Assembly: GCA_024743095.1 (NCBI GenBank)
Contig: JANSXF010000032.1
Span: 1-43,798, forward strand
Direction: 5' to 3'
DNA length: 43,798 nucleotides
Source: Flavobacteriaceae bacterium
GTDB taxonomy: Bacteria > Bacteroidota > Bacteroidia > Flavobacteriales > Flavobacteriaceae
A model generated the notes under the pieces. It saw nothing but the letters and a program-made list of their open reading frames with translations. It ran no database searches and had not been told where the DNA came from. Shown here piece after piece: positions 34,401-42,800 of the stretch. Position numbers and translations under genes: made by a program. The stretch's first letter is position 1. Every line of letters begins with the position of its first letter.

Positions 34401-35932
34401 TCGAAAAAAACAAGTTTCAAAAGCTCGACGAGCTAAAAACCAAACTCTACACGGATATTTCCCACGAAATACGAACCCCGCTCACCCTTATTTCGGGACC
34501 AATAGAGCATCAATTGGACAGAGCAGGACTTTCCAATGACGATAAAAAGGAACTATCCCTTATCAAAAACAACACCCAAAGACTTTTGGGCCTTGTAAAT
34601 CAAATGTTGGATTTATCCATGATAGATTCCGGTCAATTCAAGCCCAATGTTGCCAAAGGCGACCTAAAAGGATTGTTGATCCAATTGATCGAGGCATTTT
34701 CTTATGTTGCCAAGGACAAAAGCATGGATATACAGCACAACATTAAAAAACTGGGCAACGCATGGTTTGATGCGGACGTTGTGGAAAAAATTATTTCCAA
34801 CCTGTTGTCCAATGCCATAAAGTACGCCCCTAAGAACAGTACCATAATGGTAACTGCCGAAGAAGAACAGCAAAACCTTGTGTTTTCCATTCTAAATTCC
34901 ACCGATGGATTAAAAATAGAGGACCTAAGCAAACTGTTTAAACGTTTTCATCAAAATAGTGAAAAATCCGAAGGTGTTGGCGTAGGGCTAGCTCTTGTAC
35001 GGGAACTTGTATCCTTATCAAAAGGAAGCATTATCGCGCACAATATTGGAGAGGGCAAAATCCAGTTCACGCTCACCTTGCCTATAGGCCAACCTGTAAA
35101 GATACCCCAAAGCACCCCGGAACCTTCCTCCTATGGCAAATTGATTCCTGCAGAAGGGACAATATCGGGCAAAAGTAAAAAGCCGACCTTACTCATTGTG
35201 GAGGACGACAACGACATCCTTTCCTATGTGGTTTCCATTTTTAAACATGAATATATCATCCTCAAGGCCCCAAACGGAAAGAAAGGTATAGAAGTGGCCC
35301 AAGAAGAACTTCCCGATTTGATCATAAGCGATATTATGATGCCCATTTGTAGTGGGATTGAGCTTTGCCATACCATTAAGGAGAACGAAACCTCCAGCCA
35401 TATCCCTATTATATTGCTCACTGCCAAGGCCGATCAAGAAAGTCAATTATCAGGATTGGAAACAGGTGCCGATGCCTATGTAACCAAACCGTTCAGCCCA
35501 CAAATATTAAAAGTAAGGGTAGAAAAACTCTTGGAAAATCGAAGTCGTCTACAAGAACATTACTCCAAAACATTTAAGGTCGACCCAGGGCTCGTCCCCA
35601 CAAAAACGGAGCAAGAATTTTTACAACGGTTGCAGAGGGTATTGGACAAACACATTACCTCCACAGAGTTTACAAGTGAGAAATTTGCCAAGCTTATGCT
35701 CATGAGCCGTTCCCAATTGCACAAAAAATTACATGCGGTCACTGGAATGTCCACAACGGAGTTCGTGCGCACACAGCGCATCAATCTGGCCAAGGAACTA
35801 CTTTGCCATTCCGACGCTACTATCTCTGAAATTGCATACCAAGTTGGATTTAACACTCCCTCCTATTTCAACAAGGTCTTCAAGGAAATTGTGGGTTGCA
35901 CCCCTAACGAATATCTCTCCAAACAGGTATAA
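31415..35932 (+). CDS. Hybrid two-component system regulator (HTCS) with 7-helix membrane module
   Basis: This 1505-residue sensor-regulator has an N-terminal leader, a two-propeller reg_prop sensor (about 45-650; repeats such as LWFATQDGLNKYDG, LWIGTNGNGL), a Y_Y_Y domain (about 660-750), seven hydrophobic helices (about 765-990), HisKA with His1017 in DISHEIRTPL, HATPase_c (NLLSNAIKYAP and GVGVGLAL), a receiver with Asp1306 (IISDIMMP), and a C-terminal AraC helix-turn-helix (about 1400-1505). Usual HTCS proteins have one helix between Y_Y_Y and HisKA; here a 7TMR-DISM-like module stands there. The only available start is TTG at 31415 because an in-frame stop lies at 31355-31357 and no Met occurs for many residues after the leader. 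It would sense glycans and switch on nearby genes, but no SusC/D pair lies next to it. Confidence 0.9.
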   Translation: MQKKSSHKGLVFLYPCTILVLLLCLGKSSLGQAQSSPKAHNRFSFNNLTVNDGLSQNSVVGIAQDTTGYLWFATQDGLNKYDGREFNIYKEQFEDVTRPTYSKLGKVFIDSDNTLWGITNPGTLKFYDRKKEEFQRIKSIDSASVVYEDSRRNIYVGTYKKGLFRIKANEKDTIQVLGGQNKSLEIYDLIEWGDHLWIAASGGIYKLINDKQALDTIYRSSGTNFSAFTANGENMYAGSYQKGLFIKSASSETFAQFKGFGNKRFPTDLVIQDLLLDKYGRLWVATYGQGLYIIDFSTKSFRHFLADRNNPDAIHYDDILFLFEDFTGTIWLGTDGAGVSYYDEYLAKFNILTNKNVPKEAHVDVIRAIAKDGRSLWLGTSGKGLTKINLDTQQAFTIKIGESNLIGDRIMSLYHDGNTLWIGHQEHGLQKMLGNDQIETIEELRNHTIWKIYGASNNQLWLCTRNKGLILFDKKNGIVAQFNSENSNLTTDNIRTIEHFKDNIFWVGTEQSGLFSLNMDTRRIVKIDSIADDIKSLLHKNDRLWIGTNGNGLKSYEPSTGEILHFTVKTGLPNNVVYGILPDEEGNLWLSSNRGISRFSYHNGKHAVENYGNYDGLQSYEFNTGAYFKDEDGTLYFGGLEGLNWFRPEQLQTNPFKPKTVITNVKVFNDTRNLSENVPLKHTQNTITFAFSSLQFSQPSLNQYKYRLIGNDENWINAGNNNTARYTNLSPGEYTFQVLSSNYDGIWGDVPATYGFEINQPWHFTNMAAAVFTTFTFQGAFTAIGIFMVLIFLRLRKRDYILYGSYILIFSAYFFMRVDLELQLGLFFKDLDSYHYFLTPLLFLVTGLFILFVDSFAEIKKHNAKFSKEIKLFAAITLLFSVLSFLYLVITQNLTLVKHHLNIILLPLHVYSIYAVVRAFIVVKSPLRYYILLGNFFLVGFTVLGVYYGSQNDLSAGVEANNVFGFYSFNISQLGVFLELLVFSMGLGHKFYLVEIEKNKFQKLDELKTKLYTDISHEIRTPLTLISGPIEHQLDRAGLSNDDKKELSLIKNNTQRLLGLVNQMLDLSMIDSGQFKPNVAKGDLKGLLIQLIEAFSYVAKDKSMDIQHNIKKLGNAWFDADVVEKIISNLLSNAIKYAPKNSTIMVTAEEEQQNLVFSILNSTDGLKIEDLSKLFKRFHQNSEKSEGVGVGLALVRELVSLSKGSIIAHNIGEGKIQFTLTLPIGQPVKIPQSTPEPSSYGKLIPAEGTISGKSKKPTLLIVEDDNDILSYVVSIFKHEYIILKAPNGKKGIEVAQEELPDLIISDIMMPICSGIELCHTIKENETSSHIPIILLTAKADQESQLSGLETGADAYVTKPFSPQILKVRVEKLLENRSRLQEHYSKTFKVDPGLVPTKTEQEFLQRLQRVLDKHITSTEFTSEKFAKLMLMSRSQLHKKLHAVTGMSTTEFVRTQRINLAKELLCHSDATISEIAYQVGFNTPSYFNKVFKEIVGCTPNEYLSKQV

Positions 35933-35952
35933 AACAAGGTTTTTTTACAGTC

Positions 35953-35991
35953 GGAAACATATCTTCCATCATTGGAAACATATCTTCCATC
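35953..35991. repeat. Two direct repeats of 18 bases, 21-base period
   Basis: GGAAACATATCTTCCATC occurs at 35953-35970 and 35974-35991, exact copies with starts 21 bases apart. Each contains a GGAA/TTCC pair around seven bases. They lie 20 bases after the HTCS stop and ahead of the exported-protein run, where a tandem-site regulator such as the HTCS AraC domain could bind (inference). A simple duplication is the alternative. Confidence 0.7.
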
Positions 35992-36061
35992 CACTCTTTC
36001 CCCTCCAAGATACCTTTATCATAAGTTTCAACTAGCAGGTTTTACACCTCTTCCGAACAGT

Positions 36062-36208
36062 ATGAAAAAAGGTACGGGACACGATAAAATATATATGAGT
36101 ATCGACCACTTAAAAAGCGGGAAATACCAGTTGAACATTTTATTGGAAAACAAGGTGGTCCAAACTTTGGAAATCAAGAAGGAAGAAACCAAGCGATTAA
36201 AAAAATAA
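36062..36208 (+). CDS. Small ORF, 48 residues, uncertain
   Basis: The frame from ATG 36062 reads MKKGTGHDKIYMSIDHLKSGKY and ends LEIKKEETKRLKK. The alternation of hydrophobic residues (IYMSI, YQLNILLENKVVQTLEI) looks like the last strands of a small beta domain, and codon use fits the neighbours. It has no leader of its own. The 5'-extended frame (from 35972) adds 30 residues across the direct repeats and does not look like protein. It may be the tail of a lost secreted protein. No family is recognised. The rest of the 35933-36277 gap holds only the direct repeats. Confidence 0.35.
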   Translation: MKKGTGHDKIYMSIDHLKSGKYQLNILLENKVVQTLEIKKEETKRLKK

Positions 36209-36277
36209 CGAGAAAGGCAAATACTCCCCCTACCCTTTTTCATTATCTCAATTAAACATAAACAAAACACAATCGTG

Positions 36278-37210
36278 ATGAAAAGAAAAGTAGTTATTAT
36301 GCTTATGTGCTTTCTAGCCATATCATACTCCACAGAAGCCCAATTTTTGAAAAAATTAAAGAAAAAAGCAGAAAACGCCGTTGAACGGACCATCTTGAAC
36401 CGTACGGACGAAGAAGTGTCAAAAGGAACCGATAATGCCATAGATTCCATAACCAAGGGAGGTAAAGGAAAAAAGAAGAAAAAGAGTGACCCAAAGAATA
36501 TCGGGGAAACCGAAAATAACCTTGACTCCACAAAACAACAAAACCAGGCCAAGGAAGCTGCCATGCAGAAAAAGATGACAGGTCTGTTCGGGGGTAACAA
36601 TCTAAAAGGGGTTCCTGATGTTTATGAATTCTCATATAGGGCCACCATGAAGATTACCACCCAAAAAGAGGAGAGCGATATACACTATTGGATGGAACCG
36701 GGCCAACGCTATTTTGGCAATAGGTACAACGATGGCAAAACAAACAGCATCACGGTGATGGACATGGATAACCAAGCCATGGTGATGTTCACTGACGATG
36801 GTGCGCAGAAAATGGCCATGAAGATGCCCGCTGGAAAAAAAACCATTGAAAAGTTGACCAAAAAAATGGAAGAAAAGGGCAAGAATTCAAAGGAAGCTAT
36901 CAAAGTCGTCCCCATTGCGGGCAAGACCATTCTGGGCTACCATTGCGAAGGTTATCAAATTACAAGCAAAGATGGCATTTCAAAAGTGTGGGTCACCAAT
37001 GAGACCCCTGTGGGATACTTGGGCGGCATAGCCAACACCGAAGGCCTGCCGAGTAGTGTATTGCCCATTGGCGAGAACACCATGTTCATGGAAATGCAGT
37101 TTGAGTCTGCCAAGAAGAAAAAGGACAACTTCAGTATGGTATGCACCGACCTAAAAGAAGAAAGCATGTCCATTGTAAAAGCGGAATATTCCACAATGGG
37201 TGGGTTTTAA
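36278..37210 (+). CDS. Exported DUF4412 family protein
   Basis: The ATG at 36278 (310 residues) is preferred to the GTG one codon earlier. A signal peptide ends at about residue 22 (STEAQF). A basic, low-complexity stretch follows (KKLKKKAENAVER, KGGKGKKKKK, about 24-75). The DUF4412 domain follows (about 105-310: YEFSYRATMKITTQ, HYWMEPG, KTILGYHCEGYQI, SKVWVTNETPVGY). The family is periplasmic and of unknown function. It is the first long gene of a run of six exported proteins; the next begins 28 bases later. Confidence 0.82.
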   Translation: MKRKVVIMLMCFLAISYSTEAQFLKKLKKKAENAVERTILNRTDEEVSKGTDNAIDSITKGGKGKKKKKSDPKNIGETENNLDSTKQQNQAKEAAMQKKMTGLFGGNNLKGVPDVYEFSYRATMKITTQKEESDIHYWMEPGQRYFGNRYNDGKTNSITVMDMDNQAMVMFTDDGAQKMAMKMPAGKKTIEKLTKKMEEKGKNSKEAIKVVPIAGKTILGYHCEGYQITSKDGISKVWVTNETPVGYLGGIANTEGLPSSVLPIGENTMFMEMQFESAKKKKDNFSMVCTDLKEESMSIVKAEYSTMGGF

Positions 37211-37238
37211 TAGGGTTTGAACCACTAAAATGTAACAC

Positions 37239-37943
37239 ATGAAAAAAATATTGGGATACACCGTGCTTTTCTTGCTTATGGGCACTGGAATGCAGGCACA
37301 GGATTTTGACCTTGGGGACATTATGGGTGAAGCGCAGGATTTTTTTGGAGAAGCACAGGATGACGCCGAAAAAGCCGCTGACACTGAAGCTCAAGAGAAA
37401 TTTAAAGAAGCATTTAATGACAAATTCAAAAAATGGGGAGCGTTTTCAGAAAATCTCGATGATTATTCGCCCCAGACCAAATGCTTGTACCTGATGGCCA
37501 AATATATTTTGGAACTAGAAGAACTTAAAGTAGAGACAGGAAAGGCCAGTGAATGTAGAAGAACCTACGACCTGTATGGGATGCAATTGACAGCAATGAT
37601 GTCCAGCACCACTATTATGTTCTGTTCCGAGGAGTTATTCAACACTTTAGGTAAGGTACCAGATACAATCACAGAGGACGTTATAGATTATCTTTCTGAA
37701 ATAAAAAAAGATTTTAATCTATTATATAGCAAACAGAATAAAACAGATTTTGAAGAAACAATGGTACAGTTTTACATAAACAAGAATGCCTTTGTTGACC
37801 CTTACTATGAAGATGATTTGGAAATAGAATTCATAAAAATAAATCAATACTTGCTGAAATACTTTCATCCGCTTTCCCTTATGAAAGAAGGGGTGGCCAT
37901 TAGCCAACAAATGGACAGGCTGAAACCCTGCACAGGGTATTGA
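37239..37943 (+). CDS. Exported hypothetical protein, 234 residues
   Basis: A signal peptide (MKKILGYTVLFLLMGTGMQAQ, shown only in part: cleavage after MQAQ near residue 21) precedes an acidic start (DFDLGDIMGEAQDFFGEAQDD) and a mostly helical body (about 45-230) with three or four cysteines (positions near 82, 105, 128 and 231). No family is recognised. The helical character and conserved-looking Cys pairs suggest a disulfide-stabilised periplasmic bundle. It is followed by a 121-base gap with no identified promoter. Confidence 0.72.
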   Translation: MKKILGYTVLFLLMGTGMQAQDFDLGDIMGEAQDFFGEAQDDAEKAADTEAQEKFKEAFNDKFKKWGAFSENLDDYSPQTKCLYLMAKYILELEELKVETGKASECRRTYDLYGMQLTAMMSSTTIMFCSEELFNTLGKVPDTITEDVIDYLSEIKKDFNLLYSKQNKTDFEETMVQFYINKNAFVDPYYEDDLEIEFIKINQYLLKYFHPLSLMKEGVAISQQMDRLKPCTGY

Positions 37944-38064
37944 CGACCAATCCCACTCTTGAAGCTAAGTTAGCAGTATAGCTAGAGACCGGCGAAGGTT
38001 GCCTATAAAAATGGCAATTGATCCTCGAACAATTGAATTTGAAATAACTTAAATAAATAAAATC

Positions 38065-38628
38065 ATGAAAATAAAAGCAATTATTCCAGCGATTGTATGT
38101 ATGAGTATCTTCACACTCACTCAGGCACAATCTAAGTCGGCACCACTTAAAAATGGCAAAAAAATCATTGTGGCCATTGATAATGATACGAAAACGGTTT
38201 TGGACATACTTCCGTTAGAAGCCTTGGCGGACAAAGCCACAGCAGCCAAAAAATACCCGGGCAGCACTTTTTTTGCTGGCATGCTTTATGGAGAATCCAG
38301 CCGTTCGGTACATCCCCATGAGTACTCGGATATAAAAAAAAGACAATTTGCAAGCAGCGGCTCCAAAACAGATTCCCGCTCAGTGAGGCCACATGAGTAT
38401 TCGGATATCGAAAAAAGGACGTTCTTGACTATAAAAGAGACCAAAAACTTTTCAGTGGTACCTCAAAAAGATGCCATACTGGCCATTGATCTGTCGCAAG
38501 CCTATATTCCCGGAGACACATTCATTCCAGGAGACACATTCATTCCAGGTGATACATTCATTCCAGGTGATACATTTCTTGTCATGTTCGACGAGAAGAA
38601 AAAAATGGTCGTATTAAAATCAAAGTAG
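38065..38628 (+). CDS. Exported repeat protein with four IPGDTF units
   Basis: This 187-residue protein has a signal peptide (LTQAQ, about residues 18-22). Two 18-residue units that are almost identical, SSRSVHPHEYSDIKKRQF (78-95) and DSRSVRPHEYSDIEKRTF (103-120), are spaced 25 residues apart. Four perfect IPGDTF hexads (148-171) follow. Between them are short beta-like strands (ILAIDLSQAY, FLVMFDEKKKMVVLKSK). No family is recognised. The hexad Gly-Asp repeats suggest a strand/turn array of one kind, possibly a binding surface. It is 18 bases from the next gene and clearly in the same transcriptional run. Confidence 0.72.
   Translation: MKIKAIIPAIVCMSIFTLTQAQSKSAPLKNGKKIIVAIDNDTKTVLDILPLEALADKATAAKKYPGSTFFAGMLYGESSRSVHPHEYSDIKKRQFASSGSKTDSRSVRPHEYSDIEKRTFLTIKETKNFSVVPQKDAILAIDLSQAYIPGDTFIPGDTFIPGDTFIPGDTFLVMFDEKKKMVVLKSK
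38506..38577 (+). repeat. 18-base tandem repeat, four copies, in frame
   Basis: ATTCCxGGxGAxACATTx is repeated four times, encoding IPGDTF each time. The copies differ only at synonymous third bases (CCC/CCA, GGA/GGT, GAC/GAT, TTC/TTT), the last two copies being most alike. Synonymous drift shows the peptide is under selection, not a recent sequencing artefact. Confidence 0.9.
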
Positions 38629-38646
38629 CATATTCTTAAAATTTAA

Positions 38647-39189
38647 ATGATGCATTATAGAAAAGTAAATCTGCACAATTTTCTCTTTTCCATTTTCGTG
38701 GGCGGAATCCTATTGTTTTCATGTAAAAATGGGCAAAAAAAAGAAGTTGCAGCCTCCACTGGCGAACTTACGGGCAACATTGCAGTGGAAGTCAGCATGG
38801 AAAACCAAATGTTCCATATTGAGCAAGAAAACCTGCTACCTGTAAAACAAACCTTCACAAAGGACAGTATTTTACTTTTGTTCAGGGCGGATGAAAACCC
38901 GTTTCAGCTCAACCTAAACCTTACACATACCAATATTCTGGATGGCCAAAGTGTAGAATACAGCATCCCAAATGTGAATGCGGGGAAAATAAAAGTAGAT
39001 CTCAACTTCTTCAATGCCGATAGGGATGTAAAAAGAACCAACAAACGCATTGTATTCAAAAAAGGTACCATCAAAATCAAAAAATTAACGGAAAATAATC
39101 TGGAAATGACCTTCACAGGCGAAGGTAGTGGAATGACAGAGCGTGGCGGTGATTTTCCAATTTCGGGCAAAATAAATGTCTCCTATTAA
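38647..39189 (+). CDS. Hypothetical lipoprotein, 180 residues
   Basis: A lipobox at Cys26 (GGILLFSCKNG) follows a hydrophobic leader. The mature part is beta-rich (ITGNIAVEVSMEN is approximate; FQLNLNLTHTNIL and IKVDLNFFNADRDVKR are read directly), ending FPISGKINVSY. The regular alternation suggests a beta-sandwich or Ig-like periplasmic lipoprotein. A second ATG lies at codon 2. No family is recognised. It is 18 bases after one member of the run and 21 bases before the next. Confidence 0.7.
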   Translation: MMHYRKVNLHNFLFSIFVGGILLFSCKNGQKKEVAASTGELTGNIAVEVSMENQMFHIEQENLLPVKQTFTKDSILLLFRADENPFQLNLNLTHTNILDGQSVEYSIPNVNAGKIKVDLNFFNADRDVKRTNKRIVFKKGTIKIKKLTENNLEMTFTGEGSGMTERGGDFPISGKINVSY

Positions 39190-39210
39190 AACAAAACCCA
39201 TTGCAATCAA

Positions 39211-39792
39211 ATGAAAACAGCATTAAAAATACTTGGACTAGTGGCACTGATAGTCTCGTGCAATTCGCAGAACAAAAAAGATGATTCTGTTGATCAAACC
39301 GTAAAAATGGGCAAAACAGTACAAGATTTGGCCAAACAGTCACAAGACCTGAAAAAAATAGCGCCTGTTTCCAAGGAGACGCTCAACAGTTGGTTTCCAG
39401 AAACCCTTCAGGGCATGGAACTCCAGAAAATAGTCAAAGGTACGTTGACGGGCTATGGAATTAGTGGTGCCACGGCCACATATGAAGGCTCCGATAAAAA
39501 CAGTTTAGTAGTGAACATAAACGATGGTGCCGGGGAAAACGGTATGATGCTCACCTCCCAGTACGTTACCTTCAAAAACCTGAACACTGATGTGGAAACC
39601 GAAACTAAATCGGAAAAAATCCTGAACAACAATACCATGTTGGGCGTGGAAACGGTTTATAAAACAGAGCAAAAGGTTTTGATCAACTTCCTGTACAAAA
39701 ATAGATTCTCGGTGAACATCCAGAGTCAAGGTATGGAACAAAGCAAGGTATGGGCCGCTTTTGAACAATTGGGTATTGAAAAACTCTTTTAA
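39211..39792 (+). CDS. Hypothetical lipoprotein, 193 residues
   Basis: The lipobox is at Cys17 (LVALIVSCNSQ). A short helical segment (KMGKTVQDLAKQSQDLKKI, about 32-50) is followed by a beta-rich domain (about 60-185) with NSWFPETLQGMELQKI, ISGATATYEG, SLVVNINDGAGENG and a last helix (SKVWAAFEQLGIEKLF). The layout resembles small bacterial lipoproteins with a strand-rich core and a helical cap, but I cannot name the family. It ends 11 bases before the large Tat lipoprotein gene. Confidence 0.7.
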   Translation: MKTALKILGLVALIVSCNSQNKKDDSVDQTVKMGKTVQDLAKQSQDLKKIAPVSKETLNSWFPETLQGMELQKIVKGTLTGYGISGATATYEGSDKNSLVVNINDGAGENGMMLTSQYVTFKNLNTDVETETKSEKILNNNTMLGVETVYKTEQKVLINFLYKNRFSVNIQSQGMEQSKVWAAFEQLGIEKLF

Positions 39793-39803
39793 AATATCCC
39801 ATC

Positions 39804-42800
39804 ATGACAAACGAAGCATCCCGAAGGGAGTTTTTTAAACGATTGGTTCTAGGGGGGACAGGCCTATATCTTTCCCCATTATTGCTGCAAAGTTGTTCCA
39901 GCGAAGATTTGGGAAGACCACCATTTGGTGTATGGGAAGATATGATCAGGGTATTGGAACAGAGTCCCGATCACCTTATTGGTAAGCGAAAAGCGCTGAT
40001 CTTATCCAAAGATCCTAAAGCCATGACGGATTTTGTCCGGGACAGTTTTCAGGTATTGCCCGCAGAGCGGGATTTTTTTAGGCAAATCGCCCATGATACC
40101 CGTTATGGCACAAAAATGGCCTTGCGTTGTGGATTGGCCACTCCAAGGGAAAAAGCTGAAATCCTGAAAAACATGTTGGTGGAAGCAGGATTTGAGGCCA
40201 AAGTAATATTGGAGCGTACCTCCATTTCTTTGGAAGAAGCCAAAAATATTGCTTTTAACAATCATTTCCCTGAATTTGACCCTCCCATCTCCAAAAGTAA
40301 AATACGTAGTTGGCACAAGGCACTAGGGACAACAAAAACCGAAGGAAATGTTGAGATTATCCCCGAATTTAAGGAAAAATCCGAAGCATTGGCCAACGAC
40401 CTCTTGGAAGGGATCGACGAAAAGTATATTCGTGAAGCATCTGTAAACCAAGGATTTCATGAAAATGGGGTCCCATCAGTTGCATTCTATGAAAATGGAG
40501 AGGAAAAATATGCCCACGTGTTTGACCAAGCAGTCCCTTTTGGTCAATTGCATCCTACCAATACGGAACAAGACTTCAACGATGCCACTGAAATAAAAGT
40601 ACCCAAGGACCAAGAAATAACCATTTCCCTTTCATGCCGAAACGCAATGGACAAGTGGAACGAAACGGAACTCGTCTCCGGTACCTGGAAACTATCTGAA
40701 CTATTGGGCAGTCAATTACAGGTGCAATTCCTAAACAACATGACGTTCGAGGATCAAGCTATTAAAAGCATATCCCAAATAACCAATTTTACCCCATGTT
40801 TGTCTTTACAGAATATTTATAAGGATATATTATATATGGAGGAAAGGTCCTTTATGGGAGAACCCATCACTTTGGAAGGCGAAAAAGTATTGGAGCGATA
40901 TAATCCTACCATATTACCAACGGAAGCATTGGGTCTGGCTGTCAAAAAAATCCATTCATTTGATGGAAAAGTACAGCCACAGGCCTTTCCCAAGGTAAAA
41001 CTGGAATTGGAACCTAAGGATATTGAAGGTAACATCATCGAAGGGCTTTCTGTTTCCAATTTTGAAATTGTGGACAATGGAGAAGTAAGAACCGGATGGT
41101 TGAAACAGAACTCCATATCGCCCAAAATCCTGTTGCTCTACGATACATCCCTGAGCATGCCCGTGGAATATCGGGGAGAGGGAATCAAAACATTCCTGAA
41201 AAATACAGAGGAAAATATCAAGGAAGCCTATCCTACAGCACAAGTGTTGCTCCAAGAAACAGGCTCCAGCATATACACCGCACTTTTGGGGGCAAAACAA
41301 TTGGATGTTGACCTTATTTTATATGCCACCGATGGACATAACAACGACCAGTACGATGCTTCCTATCAAGCAATTTATGATTCTGGGCCTCCTGCAATTT
41401 TCCTAAATGTATTTTCTCAGGAAAGTATTTACAAGCACATTAGGGAAAATATGGATATTGAGGAAATTCCGGCTGAAGACCAAGATCAGACCATCAAGGA
41501 CATCAAAAAATATATTGGTCAATTAAAATTTCCTACCTATGTCCTCACCTATCATACATCCGGTGAGGACAAACAACATGATGTAATCGTCAAAATAAAG
41601 GATACAGAACACCAGATCAAACTCAATTATAAATTTTCCCACAACGACCATGTTCTTGGAAACAGGATAATAGGGCTCTACTTGACGCTTGGTGGACGTG
41701 GCATACGTCCCATAAAACGGGTCTTGGCAGGTTATGAGCCCCACTTGGACCATTATGTCAATCCCACAAGGCCCAACCGTTCAATGATTGACGAAGTACA
41801 CGAAATGGTATTGGGCGGTGCCGTCATGGCATTTGAAAGGGAAGCTCCCACCCTATCATTGCAACTTACAGAATATTTGAAAACCTTGATGGGCAATAAA
41901 GCGTGGTTTGAAGCATATCAGGACAACGATATTGATAAAGCATTACAGGAATTAAACAAGGGGAATTTAACCTATCCCCCCATTTTGTTGACCATGTTGC
42001 AGCCTTTACAGGACAATATTACCCGGGATGCCATTACCTACCCAAATGGTTTTAGAACTTGTCTCATAAAATGCATCCCGGGCTATTATAATAAAAAATC
42101 CAAGATCTCCTTTGACTATTTGCCCACTTCCGATTATTTATCCGTTACCCGAAGCGGCAAGGGCAGCTTTATCGAGACACTGAAAAAAACAGCCCAGTTG
42201 GCCATTTTGGAAGCATATATGTTCGAAAACAGTGCCTACTCCCAATTGCAGGGAAAACCATTATTGTTGGACAAGGAAAAAGGTAGGGATGAACGATTTT
42301 CCACAAAAGCACTGGGAAAGGATTATCCATATTACTCCAAATTGGTATTTGGTGGTTCTGGATTAAAGATTTTTGATACGTCACTACAAACAAAATCCTT
42401 TTGGCGGATAGACCCTATAAAAGGAGAGCTCTACGGCATTTTGCCCGATCAAACAGGAGGTGGAAGCAAAACCGTTGAAGAACAGCTACAGGGCCTACAA
42501 ACCGTTGTCCAAGAATACTCCAAACTGGTTGCCCAAATGAATCTTGCAATGACGGTAACAGGAGTCGGTACCATGCCCATCGGGATAGTCGCCGCATATA
42601 GCCTAACACTTGTAAAACTGTATGCTCTGGCTTCCGAAGCCCTAATATTGATGGATGCTGGAGGCATGGACGATAAAATTAACGAAGCGCTTGCTGATCT
42701 TGCCTGTGATATTTATAAGGAAATCCTTTATGTGGGCATGGGAAGGCTGGGCACCGGTGCCAGCACCATCGAAAACCTTATAGGTTCCATGGGAGGTAGT

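Noticed and set aside
36028..36600. 190-codon frame antisense to the DUF4412 gene
   Set aside because: Phe-rich shadow of a Lys/Glu-rich coding strand; DUF4412 is better supported.
38506..38577. Short CRISPR-like array
   Set aside because: The 18-base units are contiguous, in frame and without spacers, so they are a coding tandem repeat.
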